DNA of 41,385 nt from Embleya sp040605455 (GCF_040605455.1 NZ_JBEXCV010000073.1:1-41385), one strand, 5' to 3'. Counted from the first letter of the stretch, positions 24,655 through 33,026 are shown. The notes: generated from the letters alone by a model not told the origin. Program-made: numbers and translations.

Positions 24655-26016
24655 TCAGAGCACCGGCAGGTAGCGCTTCAGCTCGAAGGGGGTCACCTGC
24701 TGGCGGTACTCCTCCCACTCGTGCCGCTTGTTGCGCAGGAAGAACTCGAAGACGTGCTCGCCGAGGATCTCCGGCAGCAGTTCGCTGCGCTCCATCAGCG
24801 CGATCGCCTCGGCCAGGTTCTGCGGCAGCGGCGCGATGCCCAGCGCGCGGCGCTCGGCGTCGGTCAGCGCCCACACGTCGTCCTCGGCGCCGGCGGGCAG
24901 TTCGTAGCCCTCCTCGACGCCCTTGAGCCCGGCGCCGAGCAGCACCGCGTAGGCCAGGTAGGGGTTGCACGCCGAGTCGATCTGGCGCACCTCGATCCGG
25001 GTGGACTGCCCCTTGGTGGGCTTGTACATCGGCACCCGCACCAGTGCCGAGCGGTTGTTGTGACCCCAGCAGATGTACGAGGGGGCCTCGCCGCCCATGC
25101 CCGCGGTGCGCGCCGACGCGCCCCACAGCCGCTTGTACGAGTTGACCCACTGGTTCGTGATCGCGGCCATCTCGCCCGCGTGCATGAGCAGGCCCGCGAT
25201 GAACGAACGGCCGACCTTGGAGAGTTGGTACTCGGCACCGGCCTCGTAGAACGCGTTGCGGTCGCCCTCGAACAGCGACAGGTGGGTGTGCATGCCCGAG
25301 CCCGGGTGCTCGGAGAACGGCTTGGGCATGAAGGACGCGTGCACGCCCTGCTCCAGCGCGACCTCCTTGACCACCAGGCGGAAGGTCATGATGTTGTCCG
25401 CCGTGCTCAGCGCGTCCGCGTAGCGCAGGTCGATCTCCTGTTGGCCCGGCGCGCCCTCGTGGTGGCTGAACTCGACCGAGATGCCCATGTTCTCGAGCAT
25501 CGTGATCGCCTGCCGGCGAAAGTCCTGGCCGACCGGCTGCGGAGTGTGGTCGAAGTAGCCGCTGTGGTCCACCGGAGTCGGCGGGCGCCCGTCGACCGGC
25601 TTCTCCTTGAACAGGAAGAACTCGATCTCGGGGTGCGTGTAGAAGGTGAAGCCCTTCTCCGACGCCCGCTCCAGGGTGCGCTTGAGCACGTAGCGCGGAT
25701 CCGCGAAGGACGGTGAGCCGTCGGGCATCAGGATGTCGCAGAACATCCGCGCGGTGCCGGGTGCCTCGGCCCGCCACGGCAGTATCTGGAACGTGGCCGG
25801 ATCCGGCTTCGCCAACATGTCGGATTCGTGCACACGCGCGAATCCCTCGATCGCCGAGCCGTCGAACCCGATGCCCTCCGCGAAGGCCTGTTCCAGCTCG
25901 GCCGGAGCCACCGCGACCGACTTCAGGAAGCCGAGCACATCGGTGAACCACAGCCGCACGAACCGGATGTCGCGCTCCTCCAGGGTGCGGAGCACGAACT
26001 CCTGCTGCTTATCCAT
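24655..26016 (-). CDS. glnA2: glutamine synthetase-like enzyme, GlnA2 type (probable gamma-glutamylpolyamine synthetase)
   Basis: A 453-residue GSI-fold enzyme, shorter than GlnA. It begins MDKQQEFVLRTLEERDIRFV, followed by FDGSAIEGF, the metal site HPEIEFFLFKEK, GAPGQQEIDLRYADAL, HPGSGMHTHLSLF and NRSALVRVPMYKPTKGQSTR. The region equivalent to the KDLYELP adenylylation loop lacks the tyrosine motif (EDDVWALTDAERRALG), so GlnE probably does not modify it. In S. coelicolor the orthologue beside glnE and nadE (SCO2241 in my recollection) is reported to glutamylate polyamines rather than make glutamine. The ATG at 26016 has AGGGA nearby. I see no GlnR box in the 469 bp upstream, unlike glnA. Confidence 0.9.
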   Translation of the reverse strand: MDKQQEFVLRTLEERDIRFVRLWFTDVLGFLKSVAVAPAELEQAFAEGIGFDGSAIEGFARVHESDMLAKPDPATFQILPWRAEAPGTARMFCDILMPDGSPSFADPRYVLKRTLERASEKGFTFYTHPEIEFFLFKEKPVDGRPPTPVDHSGYFDHTPQPVGQDFRRQAITMLENMGISVEFSHHEGAPGQQEIDLRYADALSTADNIMTFRLVVKEVALEQGVHASFMPKPFSEHPGSGMHTHLSLFEGDRNAFYEAGAEYQLSKVGRSFIAGLLMHAGEMAAITNQWVNSYKRLWGASARTAGMGGEAPSYICWGHNNRSALVRVPMYKPTKGQSTRIEVRQIDSACNPYLAYAVLLGAGLKGVEEGYELPAGAEDDVWALTDAERRALGIAPLPQNLAEAIALMERSELLPEILGEHVFEFFLRNKRHEWEEYRQQVTPFELKRYLPVL

Positions 26017-26485
26017 AATTCCCTATCCTTGCAGGTCGGACGGCCTGTGAGCGATCGGCAGGGGCACTGCGGGGCACACGAGTATCCCGCTCCAGGGTTT
26101 CGGGCACATTACGTACCCTTTGCGTTGCACCCCTGCTCGCGCACGGGTACCGCCGTGCTCGCGTGACTCCCGTGGTCCTGTACCCCGAGAACCGCTCCAT
26201 GGGCGACCTGCGGGATACCTTCTTCGCGCGGCATCGCACCCTCCGGGGATTCCGTCGGGCGAGCCGTCGGGGCCCGGTGGTAACTGTGCCCAGGGTATCG
26301 CCCGAGTGCTTTACCGCCGAGCCCCGGGCCTGCTCGAACAAACGGCTTTCGTCCGCCGTTCGCCTGCGGTTTTCCGGCCGGCCGAGCGGCGGTCATCGCC
26401 CCCACGACCGGGTCCGTACGGCGCGGTGTCGACACTCGCACACTATTCGTCACTTTGACATCAAGAGCCGGGTACATTGAGTCGG
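26017..26485. other. 469-bp divergent intergenic region between GlnA2 and nadE genes
   Basis: No gene is supported here. A perfect 10-bp palindrome GTGTCGACAC lies at 26426-26435, about 50 bp before the nadE start, and the following 50 bp are less GC-rich, as expected for a promoter. A TTGACA at 26455-26460 has no -10 element at normal spacing. Frames in this stretch give Arg-rich products only. Confidence 0.55.
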
Positions 26486-28252
26486 GTGACCCGGATTCGC
26501 ATCGCGCTCAGCCAGATCAACCCCACGGTCGGCGACCTCGACGGCAACGCCGAACTGATCCTCGGCCGCACCCGACAGGCCGCCGGCCGCGGCGCGTCGC
26601 TCGTGGCCTTCCCCGAGATGGCACTCACCGGTTACCCCGTCGAGGACCTGGCCCTGCGCTCGTCCTTCGTGCAGGCGTCCCGACTCGCGCTGGAGGCGCT
26701 CGCGGCCCGGTTGGCCGCCGAGGGTCTGGGCGAGGTCGCGGTCGTGGTGGGCCATCTGGACCGGTGCGGCGTGTCCACGCCGCGGTTGGGCCGCCCGGCC
26801 GGCGCCCCGCAGAACGCGGTCGCGGTGCTGCACGGCGGCCGGATCGTGGCCCGCTCGGCCAAGCACCACCTGCCCAACTACGGCGTCTTCGACGAGTATC
26901 GCTACTTCGTCCCGGGCGACCGGCTCCTGGTCGTCCGGGTCGGCGGGGTCGACATCGCGATCGCGGTCTGCGAGGACCTGTGGCAGGAGGGTGGCCCGGT
27001 GGCCGCCGCGCGCGCCGCGCGGGTGGGCCTGCTGCTGTCGATCAACGCTTCGCCGTACGAGGTCAGCAAGGACGACTCGCGCCTGGAACTGGTCCGCCGC
27101 CGCGCCCGCGAGGCCGAGTGCGCGCTCGCCTACGTCAACGCCTTCGGCGGCCAGGACGAACTGGTCTTCGACGGCGACTCGCTGATCGTGGACGCCGAGG
27201 GGCGGGTGCTCTCGCGCGCGGCGCAGTTCCGCGAGGAGTTGCTGATCGCCGATCTGGACCTGCCCGAGCGCACCGTCGACGACAGCGTGTACAGCGCGGG
27301 CGACGTGGTGGCCGACGGCCTGACCATCCAACAGGTGATCGTCACCGAGCACGCCGCGCCGGTGCCCGCGCCCGCCGTCGAGCCCTCGATCGCGCCCGCC
27401 CTGTCGGACGACGCGGAGATCTACGGCGCGCTGGTCCTCGGGCTGCGCGACTACGTGGCCAAGAACGGCTTCCAGTCGGTGCTGCTGGGCCTGTCCGGGG
27501 GAATCGACTCGGCCCTGGTCGCGGCGATCGCAGCGGACGCGGTGGGCGGCGCCAACGTGTACGGCGTCTCGATGCCGAGCAGCTACTCCTCCGAGCACTC
27601 CAAGGACGACGCGGCCGACACCGCCGAGCGGATCGGGCTCGACTATCGCCAGGTGCCGATCGCGCCGATGGTGGACGCCTACCTGGGTGCGCTCGGGCTG
27701 ACCGGTCTGGCCGAGGAGAACCTCCAGGCCAGGGTGCGCGGCACCACCTTGATGGGCCTGTCCAACCAGGAGGGCCACCTGGTCCTGGCCACCGGCAACA
27801 AGAGCGAGCTGGCCTGCGGATACTCCACGCTGTACGGCGACGCGGTGGGCGGTTTCGCACCGATCAAGGACGTACCCAAGACGGTGGTGTGGCGGTTGTC
27901 GCGCTGGCGCAACGCGGAGGCCGAGCGGCGCGGCGAAGTGGCACCGATCCCGGTGAACTCGATCACCAAGCCGCCGAGCGCCGAGTTGCGCCCGGGCCAG
28001 GTCGACTCCGACTCGTTGCCGCCGTACGAACTGCTCGACGACATCCTGGACGACTACGTCGAGCGGGACATCGGTCGCGACGCGATCGTGGCCGCGGGCT
28101 TCGAACCGGCGATGGTGGACCGCATCCTCAAGCTGGTGGACACCGCCGAGTACAAGCGTCGGCAGTATCCGCCGGGCACCAAGATCTCGCTCAAGGCGTT
28201 CGGCCGGGACCGGCGGCTGCCGATCACCAACCGGTGGCGCGAGGGCGGCTGA
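26486..28252 (+). CDS. nadE: glutamine-dependent NAD+ synthetase
   Basis: A 588-residue two-domain enzyme that amidates nicotinic acid adenine dinucleotide to NAD+, using ammonia released from glutamine. The N-terminal nitrilase-fold glutaminase has the triad in FPEMALTGYPVEDL (Glu), KHHLPNYGVFDEYRYF (Lys) and AVCEDLWQEGG (Cys). The C-terminal synthetase has the pyrophosphate loop LLGLSGGIDSALVAAI, MPSSYSSEHS and ATGNKSELACGYSTLYGD. I chose the GTG at 26486 (family start RIALSQINP); a TTG at 26477 is also in frame. No ribosome site is clear, and TACATT seven bases upstream suggests a leaderless transcript. Its use of glutamine links it to the adjacent glutamine synthetase genes. Confidence 0.96.
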   Translation: MTRIRIALSQINPTVGDLDGNAELILGRTRQAAGRGASLVAFPEMALTGYPVEDLALRSSFVQASRLALEALAARLAAEGLGEVAVVVGHLDRCGVSTPRLGRPAGAPQNAVAVLHGGRIVARSAKHHLPNYGVFDEYRYFVPGDRLLVVRVGGVDIAIAVCEDLWQEGGPVAAARAARVGLLLSINASPYEVSKDDSRLELVRRRAREAECALAYVNAFGGQDELVFDGDSLIVDAEGRVLSRAAQFREELLIADLDLPERTVDDSVYSAGDVVADGLTIQQVIVTEHAAPVPAPAVEPSIAPALSDDAEIYGALVLGLRDYVAKNGFQSVLLGLSGGIDSALVAAIAADAVGGANVYGVSMPSSYSSEHSKDDAADTAERIGLDYRQVPIAPMVDAYLGALGLTGLAEENLQARVRGTTLMGLSNQEGHLVLATGNKSELACGYSTLYGDAVGGFAPIKDVPKTVVWRLSRWRNAEAERRGEVAPIPVNSITKPPSAELRPGQVDSDSLPPYELLDDILDDYVERDIGRDAIVAAGFEPAMVDRILKLVDTAEYKRRQYPPGTKISLKAFGRDRRLPITNRWREGG

Positions 28253-28291
28253 ACACGGCCCGGACCTGCGGCCGGGCGTACACCGGGCATA

Positions 28292-28324
28292 CGAAAGGGC
28301 CCGACCGATGGTCGGGCCCTTTCG
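28292..28324. terminator. 15-bp hairpin after nadE
   Basis: CGAAAGGGCCCGACC at 28292-28306 pairs perfectly with 28310-28324 around GAT. The A/T-bearing stem base makes it a good two-way terminator between convergent genes. Confidence 0.9.
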
Positions 28325-28333
28325 CGCGTCGGC

Positions 28334-29389
28334 TCAGCGCAGTCGCAGGTCCGCCAGGACCGGCATGTGGTCGCTCGGCGTGCTGCCCAGCACCTTGGCG
28401 TCCGCGGCGGCCATCCCGCGGTACATGATGTGGTCGATCGCGGCCATCGGGAACGACTCGGGCCAGGTGTAGCCCATCCCGGTGCCCGCCGCGTCCTGCG
28501 CGTCCCGCAGATAGCGGGTGACCGGCTGCAGCGCGCGGTCGTCGGTGGTCCCGTTCAGGTCACCGGCCAGCACCACGTGCGGCGCCGTCTCGACCGCGAG
28601 CGACTGGGCCAGTCGGTCGATCGTGTGGTTGCGGTCGCCGACCGTGAAGCCGCTCGCGCCGAAGCGCACCGACGCCAGGTGCACGGCGTAGAACGCGACG
28701 TCGCCCTTGGGCGTCTTGATCAAGGTGCGCAGCGCGCGGGTGAAGCCCATCCCGACGTCGACCGCCTCGGCCTTGCTCATCGGGAAGTCGGCCGTGGTCC
28801 ACACCGCGACCGTACCCTCGTGCTGCACGTTCGGGTACCGGTCCTTGAGCACCGTGTTGTACAGCTTCCAGGCGCCCTCGGGCAGTTCCTCCAGCGCGAT
28901 CACGTCCGCGTTCGCGCCCAGCAGCGAGCGGGCGGTGCGGGCCGGGTCCGGGTTGCCCGCGTTCACGTTGTGGCTGACCACCCGCAGATCGTGCGGGCCG
29001 CCGCCGCGACCGGGCATGAAGAATCCGCCGAACATGGTCACCCAGACCAGGATCGGCAGCATGGTCGCGGCGACCGCGGTCCACGAGCGACGGATCGCCG
29101 CGCAGGCCAGCAGCACCGGGACGACCAGACCCGCCCAGGGCAGGAAGGTCTCCACGAAGCTGCCCCAGTTGCCCGGGGTGTTGGGCACCAGCCGGTGGAA
29201 GGCGAGCGGGAGGGTGGCCGGCACCGCGAACACCGCGATCACCCGGCCGCGACGCCACGGCGGGGTGCGCCAGACACGGACCGCGTCCTCCCGGATCCGC
29301 TGCCACGACCATCGTGACCCGCGCCGCGGACTCCCGTCGCCGGCCGGTTGCGGCTCGGCTCCGGTATCCGTCGTGGTGGGCCACGTCAT
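28334..29389 (-). CDS. membrane protein with endonuclease/exonuclease/phosphatase (EEP) domain
   Basis: A 351-residue protein. Three membrane helices occupy about residues 50-130, and the C-terminal ~220 residues form an EEP hydrolase domain, probably outside the cell. Motifs are LRVVSHNVNAGN (metal-binding Asn), VIALEELPEG (catalytic Glu), YAVHLASVRFG, VLAGDLNGTTDDRAL and SDHMPVLADL. Family members cleave phosphodiesters in nucleic acids, lipids or inositol phosphates; the substrate here is unknown. I start at ATG 29389, preceded by AGGAGG; the longer frame from 29437 would read through that ribosome site and a tRNA-like T-arm. It lies downstream of the TetR/MFS pair on the same strand. Confidence 0.87.
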   Translation of the reverse strand: MTWPTTTDTGAEPQPAGDGSPRRGSRWSWQRIREDAVRVWRTPPWRRGRVIAVFAVPATLPLAFHRLVPNTPGNWGSFVETFLPWAGLVVPVLLACAAIRRSWTAVAATMLPILVWVTMFGGFFMPGRGGGPHDLRVVSHNVNAGNPDPARTARSLLGANADVIALEELPEGAWKLYNTVLKDRYPNVQHEGTVAVWTTADFPMSKAEAVDVGMGFTRALRTLIKTPKGDVAFYAVHLASVRFGASGFTVGDRNHTIDRLAQSLAVETAPHVVLAGDLNGTTDDRALQPVTRYLRDAQDAAGTGMGYTWPESFPMAAIDHIMYRGMAAADAKVLGSTPSDHMPVLADLRLR

Positions 29390-29394
29390 GCTGC

Positions 29395-29433
29395 CTCCTG
29401 AAGTCCCAGGTTCGAGTCCCGGCTGTGTCCACG
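29395..29433 (+). other. tRNA T-arm-like sequence fragment
   Basis: CCAGG-TTCGAGT-CCCGG at 29406-29422 has the form of a tRNA T-arm: five-base stem with one A-C mismatch, TTCGANT loop, and an eventual TCCA sequence. No acceptor, D or anticodon arm can be folded upstream, so it is not a tRNA gene. It might be a short attachment-site relic or chance. Confidence 0.25.
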
Positions 29434-29503
29434 TCAACGTACGAACAAAACGTCGCCTACGTCGAAACGGACGCCGGAAAGCGACCGATAGGTTCCCTAT
29501 GGC

Positions 29504-30304
29504 TCAGGAACGAGCGCGAATCCCGCCGAGCAGCGCGTCCGCGATCTGGCCCGGCAGCTCCGGCTCCAGGCTTGCGTTCTCCCGTACCAGCTTGCGCACC
29601 AGTATGGGCCCCGTAACCAGGTCCATCAGGACCTCCATCGGCAGGTCGGCCCGCAGCTCGCCGGAATCCACCCCGCGCTGCAGCAGGCCGCGCAGGATCG
29701 CCCGGCGCTTCTCCACGACCACCTCGTGATAGCGCCGGTACAACTCGGGATGGCTGCGCATCTCGCCGGTGAGCATCCCCATCAGTCCGTCGCCGCGCTT
29801 GTCGACGGCCTGCAGGCGCATGTGCTCCAGGACCAGGACCAAGTCCTCGCGCAGCGACCGACCCTTGAGTACCGCCGGCATCGCCTCGGCGGCCTCCACC
29901 GCCGCGACGATCAGCGCCTCCTTGCCGGGCCAGCGGCGATAGATGGTGGCCTTGCCCACCCCCGCCTCCTGGGCCACCGCCTCGACGGAGATGGCGGCGA
30001 TGCTGCGGTGCTCGTCGAGTAGGCGCAGCGTCGCGTGCAGGATCGCCCGTTCGGCCTCCTCGCTGCGCGGCCGGCCCCGGCGCGGCTTGTCCGCCGCGCC
30101 GGGGTCGGTCATCGGGTCGACCGGGGATTCGGCCGGGGATTCGGCCGGGGATTCGGCCGGGGATTCGGCCGGGGATTCGACCGGGGATTCGACCGGGGAT
30201 TCGACCGGGGATTCGACCGGGGATTCGACCGGGGATTCGACCGGGGATTCGACCGGGGATTCGGCCGGGGATTCGGCCGCTGATGCGGATGTCGCAGGCT
30301 GCAT
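29504..30304 (-). CDS. TetR-family regulator with (ESPV/A)13 N-terminal repeat
   Basis: A 266-residue regulator. Residues 11-62 are thirteen tandem tetrapeptides, ESPV or ESPA. The TetR domain follows: RRGRPRSEEAERAILHATLR, then ISVEAVAQEAGVGKATIYRRWPGKEAL, and a C-terminal ligand domain typical of the TetR_C_11-like group (LTGEMRSHPELYRRY). The ATG at 30304 lies one base after the exporter gene's TGA (TGACATG), with AAGG about seven bases upstream, so the repeat is very likely translated by coupling. An internal ATG at 30112 would give a repeat-free protein of normal length. It probably represses the co-transcribed exporter through the palindrome at 31985-31999. The Glu/Ser/Pro tail is probably disordered and acidic. 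Confidence 0.9.
   Translation of the reverse strand: MQPATSASAAESPAESPVESPVESPVESPVESPVESPVESPVESPAESPAESPAESPAESPVDPMTDPGAADKPRRGRPRSEEAERAILHATLRLLDEHRSIAAISVEAVAQEAGVGKATIYRRWPGKEALIVAAVEAAEAMPAVLKGRSLREDLVLVLEHMRLQAVDKRGDGLMGMLTGEMRSHPELYRRYHEVVVEKRRAILRGLLQRGVDSGELRADLPMEVLMDLVTGPILVRKLVRENASLEPELPGQIADALLGGIRARS
30119..30274. repeat. 12-bp tandem repeat, 13 copies, in frame
   Basis: On the plus strand the unit is GATTCGACCGGG or GATTCGGCCGGG, repeated 13 times with essentially only that one A/G difference: a block of GCC (Ala) units at each end surrounds seven GAC (Val) units. The period is a multiple of three, so copy changes keep the TetR frame open. The near-identity of copies implies recent expansion by slippage or recombination. 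Confidence 0.95.
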
Positions 30305-30305
30305 G

Positions 30306-31913
30306 TCAGACCTTCGCGGAGCGCTGTTCCTCTGCGGACGCTTCGACTCGGTCCGCTTCGGAGGCAGTCTGCCCGGCGTCGCGGCGCGGCATCCACAGGA
30401 ACACCACGACCGCCCCGATCAGACCCACCACGGCGGATCCGGTGGAGGCCGCGTGCATGGCCTCGATGAAACCGTCCTTGGCCGGGTCCACGAGCGCCGC
30501 GCCCTTGTCGCCGAGTCGGCCGGCCACCGCGAGCGTGGCCTCGACCGAGTCGCCGGCCGGGCCCTTGGGCACGTTCGGCGGGAGCTTGTCCAGGTCGCCG
30601 GAGATCCGGTCCCGGTAGACCGAGGACAACACCGAGCCCAGGATCGCCACGCCGAGCGCGCCGCCGACCTGGCGCACCGTGTTGCTGACCGCGGAGCCGG
30701 CGCCGGCCTTCTCGCGCGGCAGCGAGGACATGATCGAGTTGGTGGCCGGCGGCATCACGTGGGCCATGCCGGCGCCCTGGAAGAAGAACACCACGCACAG
30801 GATCCAGATCGGCGAGGTGCGGTCCATCCACAGGAAGGACAGGAAGCTCAGGCCGACCACGAGCATGCCGCCGGTGGTGACCGCGCGCACGCCGAACCGC
30901 TTGACCATCCCCGAACTGCGCGCCGAGAACATCAGCTGCGCGATCGCCAGCGGAAGCAGCAGCAGACCGGTCTGCAGCGGGGTGTAGCCGCGCACGCTCT
31001 GTAGGTAGAAGGCCATGAAGAAGGTCACGCCCATGAGCGCGAAGAACACCAGGCCGATCGCTCCGGCCGCGGCGGAGAAGGCCGGGTCGCGGAAGAACTT
31101 GACGTCCAGGGCCGGGTGGTCGCTGCGCTTTTCGAACCACACGAAGAAGCCGAGGATGAGCAGGCCGAGCACGATGGTGCCGAGCACCTCCACGCTGCCC
31201 CAGCCCGCGTCGCCGCCGCGGATGATGCCGTAGACCAGCGAGACCAGTCCCGCGATGGACAGCGCGACGCCGATCGGGTCGAGCCGGCCGGGCCTGGGAT
31301 CGCGCGAGTCCGGCACCAGGAGCAGCATCGCGACGATGCCGACCAGCACGATCGGGACGTTGATCAGGAAGACCGAGCCCCACCAGAAGTGATCGAGCAG
31401 CACACCGCCGGTGATCGGGCCGATCGCGATCGCCAGACCGACCGCGCCGGACCAGATGCCGATCGCCTTGGCCCGCTCCTGCGGTTCGAACACGTTGCTG
31501 ATGATGGACAGCGTGGCCGGCATCACGAACGCGCCGCCGAAGCCCATCACCGCGCGGGCGGCGATCAGTTGCCCGGGGCTTTGCGAGTAGGCCGAGAGCA
31601 GCGACGCGAGGCCGAAGACCACCATGCCGAACAGGAGGGTGCGCTTGCGACCGAAGCGATCGCCCAGGATGCCGGCGGTGAACAGCAGGCCGGCGAACAC
31701 CAGGGTGTAGGAGTTGATCGACCACTGGAGCTCGCTCTGGGTGGCGCCCAGGCCCTTCTCCGGGTCGGCGATCGTCTTGATCGCGACATTGAGGATCGAG
31801 TTGTCGAGGACGACGACCAGCAGGCTGATCACCAGGACGCCGAGGATGGCCCAGCGGCGGCGATGTATGTGCTCGTCGACCGTGCGCACAGGGGGAACGT
31901 TCGCTGAAGTCAC
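30306..31913 (-). CDS. DHA2-family MFS multidrug exporter
   Basis: A 535-residue proton-driven exporter of the EmrB/QacA (DHA2) family with 14 predicted helices. Family marks are RRRWAILGVLVISLLVVVLD with NSILNVAIKTI in helix 1, GDRFGRKRTLLFGM (motif A), the helix-5 antiporter segment IGPITGGVLLDHFWW, and SNTVRQVGGALGVAILGSV late in the protein. It ends in a charged cytoplasmic tail. I use the GTG at 31913; no ribosome site is obvious, and the frame is open to 32090 through the promoter. The TetR gene follows with one base between stop and start, so the two form one operon. A 15-bp palindrome in the promoter spacer is the probable TetR site. Substrates cannot be read from sequence. Confidence 0.92.
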   Translation of the reverse strand: MTSANVPPVRTVDEHIHRRRWAILGVLVISLLVVVLDNSILNVAIKTIADPEKGLGATQSELQWSINSYTLVFAGLLFTAGILGDRFGRKRTLLFGMVVFGLASLLSAYSQSPGQLIAARAVMGFGGAFVMPATLSIISNVFEPQERAKAIGIWSGAVGLAIAIGPITGGVLLDHFWWGSVFLINVPIVLVGIVAMLLLVPDSRDPRPGRLDPIGVALSIAGLVSLVYGIIRGGDAGWGSVEVLGTIVLGLLILGFFVWFEKRSDHPALDVKFFRDPAFSAAAGAIGLVFFALMGVTFFMAFYLQSVRGYTPLQTGLLLLPLAIAQLMFSARSSGMVKRFGVRAVTTGGMLVVGLSFLSFLWMDRTSPIWILCVVFFFQGAGMAHVMPPATNSIMSSLPREKAGAGSAVSNTVRQVGGALGVAILGSVLSSVYRDRISGDLDKLPPNVPKGPAGDSVEATLAVAGRLGDKGAALVDPAKDGFIEAMHAASTGSAVVGLIGAVVVFLWMPRRDAGQTASEADRVEASAEEQRSAKV

Positions 31914-31977
31914 GGGTGAAGCTCGATTCGTCAAACACGTGGGACCTGTATGGGATGCCTTACAGACTAGGGCCGAT

Positions 31978-32006
31978 TTACGAAACGAGACCGTCTCGTA
32001 TTGCAA
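31978..32006 (-). promoter_or_regulatory. exporter promoter with TetR-type operator in the spacer
   Basis: The perfect palindrome ACGAGAC-C-GTCTCGT lies at 31985-31999. On the minus strand it fills a 17-bp spacer between TTGCAA (32006-32001, -35-like) and TCGTAA (31983-31978, weak -10-like). A repressor bound there would block RNA polymerase. The promoter hexamers are imperfect, so the operator is the firmer part of this call. Confidence 0.62.
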
Positions 32007-32138
32007 AGCCTCGGCAAATGCCGGCCCGGTCGATCGCGCGGAATCCGGCGCTCGACTCCCCTGTTGTCCTGTTACGGCGCGTGTCACCATGGCGTTGTCC
32101 GGGGACGCCGTCCGAGCGCCTCGAGTCGGGAGAACACC

Positions 32139-33020
32139 ATGTCCAGCAACAACTCCGCGCAGTCGTCAGCCGCTTCGGCCGAGGGTCCGGGACTGACTCT
32201 GTACGGCGGCGAGGGCACCGGGCGCCGGGTCACCGTGCGCGACCTCGCCCGCGCGAAGCGAGCCGGCGAGCGCTGGCCGATGCTCACCGCGTACGACGCG
32301 ACGATCGCCTCCGTATTCGACGACGCGGGCATCCCGGTGCTCCTGGTCGGCGACTCGGCGGGCAACAACCATCTCGGCTACGAGAACACCGTGCCCGTCA
32401 CCCTGGACCAATTGGTGATGCTCACCGGTGCGGTCGTGCGCGGCACCAAGCGTGCGCTGATCGTGGCCGACCTGCCGTTCGGCTCGTACCAGGAATCCCC
32501 CGAGCAGGCCCTGCGCAACGGCGTGCGGCTGCTCAAGGAGGCCGGCGCCGGCGCGGTCAAGCTGGAGGGCGGGCAACGCTCCGCGCGCCAGGTCGAGGCG
32601 CTGGTCGCCGCGGGCGTGCCGGTGATGGCCCACCTCGGGCTCACCCCGCAGTCGGTGCACGCCTTCGGCGGCTACCGGGTGCAGGGCCGGGACGCGGAGA
32701 GCGCCGAGCAGTTGATCGCGGACGCCAAGACGATGCAGGCCGCGGGCGCGTTCGCGCTGGTCCTGGAGTGTGTGCCGGAGGAACTGGCCGCGCGGGTGAC
32801 CGACCTGCTGGAGATACCCACCGTCGGCATCGGCGCGGGCGTGCAGTGTGACGCCCAGGTGCTGGTGTGGACCGACATGGCCGGCATGAACACCGGCCAC
32901 ACGGCCAAGTTTGTCAAGCAGTACGCCGACCTGCGTGCCGCTCTCGGCGACGCGGCGAAGGCGTTCGCGGGCGAAGTGGTCGGCGGCGTCTACCCGGGTC
33001 CGGAGCACACGTTCCACTGA
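32139..33020 (+). CDS. panB: 3-methyl-2-oxobutanoate hydroxymethyltransferase
   Basis: A 293-residue PanB, the first committed enzyme of pantothenate (and so coenzyme A) synthesis: it adds a hydroxymethyl group from methylene-tetrahydrofolate to 2-oxoisovalerate. Family motifs include RWPMLTAYDATIASVFDDAG, LLVGDSAGNNHLGYENTVPV, ADLPFGSYQ, VKLEGGQRSARQVEALVAAG, MAHLGLTPQSVHAFGGYRVQ and IPTVGIGAG. The first ~30 residues are a variable extension. The ATG at 32139 has GGGAGA six bases upstream. The gene is divergent from the exporter operon and ends seven bases before a terminator, so it is probably transcribed alone; panC and panD are not nearby. Confidence 0.96.
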   Translation: MSSNNSAQSSAASAEGPGLTLYGGEGTGRRVTVRDLARAKRAGERWPMLTAYDATIASVFDDAGIPVLLVGDSAGNNHLGYENTVPVTLDQLVMLTGAVVRGTKRALIVADLPFGSYQESPEQALRNGVRLLKEAGAGAVKLEGGQRSARQVEALVAAGVPVMAHLGLTPQSVHAFGGYRVQGRDAESAEQLIADAKTMQAAGAFALVLECVPEELAARVTDLLEIPTVGIGAGVQCDAQVLVWTDMAGMNTGHTAKFVKQYADLRAALGDAAKAFAGEVVGGVYPGPEHTFH

Positions 33021-33026
33021 GTGCCC

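Noticed and set aside
26455..26478. TTGACA with TACATT as a consensus promoter for nadE
   Set aside because: The spacer is only 12 bp, too short for a sigma-70-type promoter, so only the -10-like element is kept as a possibility.
29358..29433. A complete tRNA gene upstream of the EEP gene
   Set aside because: Only the T-arm can be drawn; no matching acceptor 5' strand, D-arm or anticodon arm is present in the preceding 75 bases.
30035..30283. The 12-bp repeat as a CRISPR array or a plus-strand glycine-rich protein
   Set aside because: Units are contiguous with no spacers, so it is not CRISPR. The minus-strand frame joins the repeat to a complete TetR domain with coupled start, so that is the coding strand.
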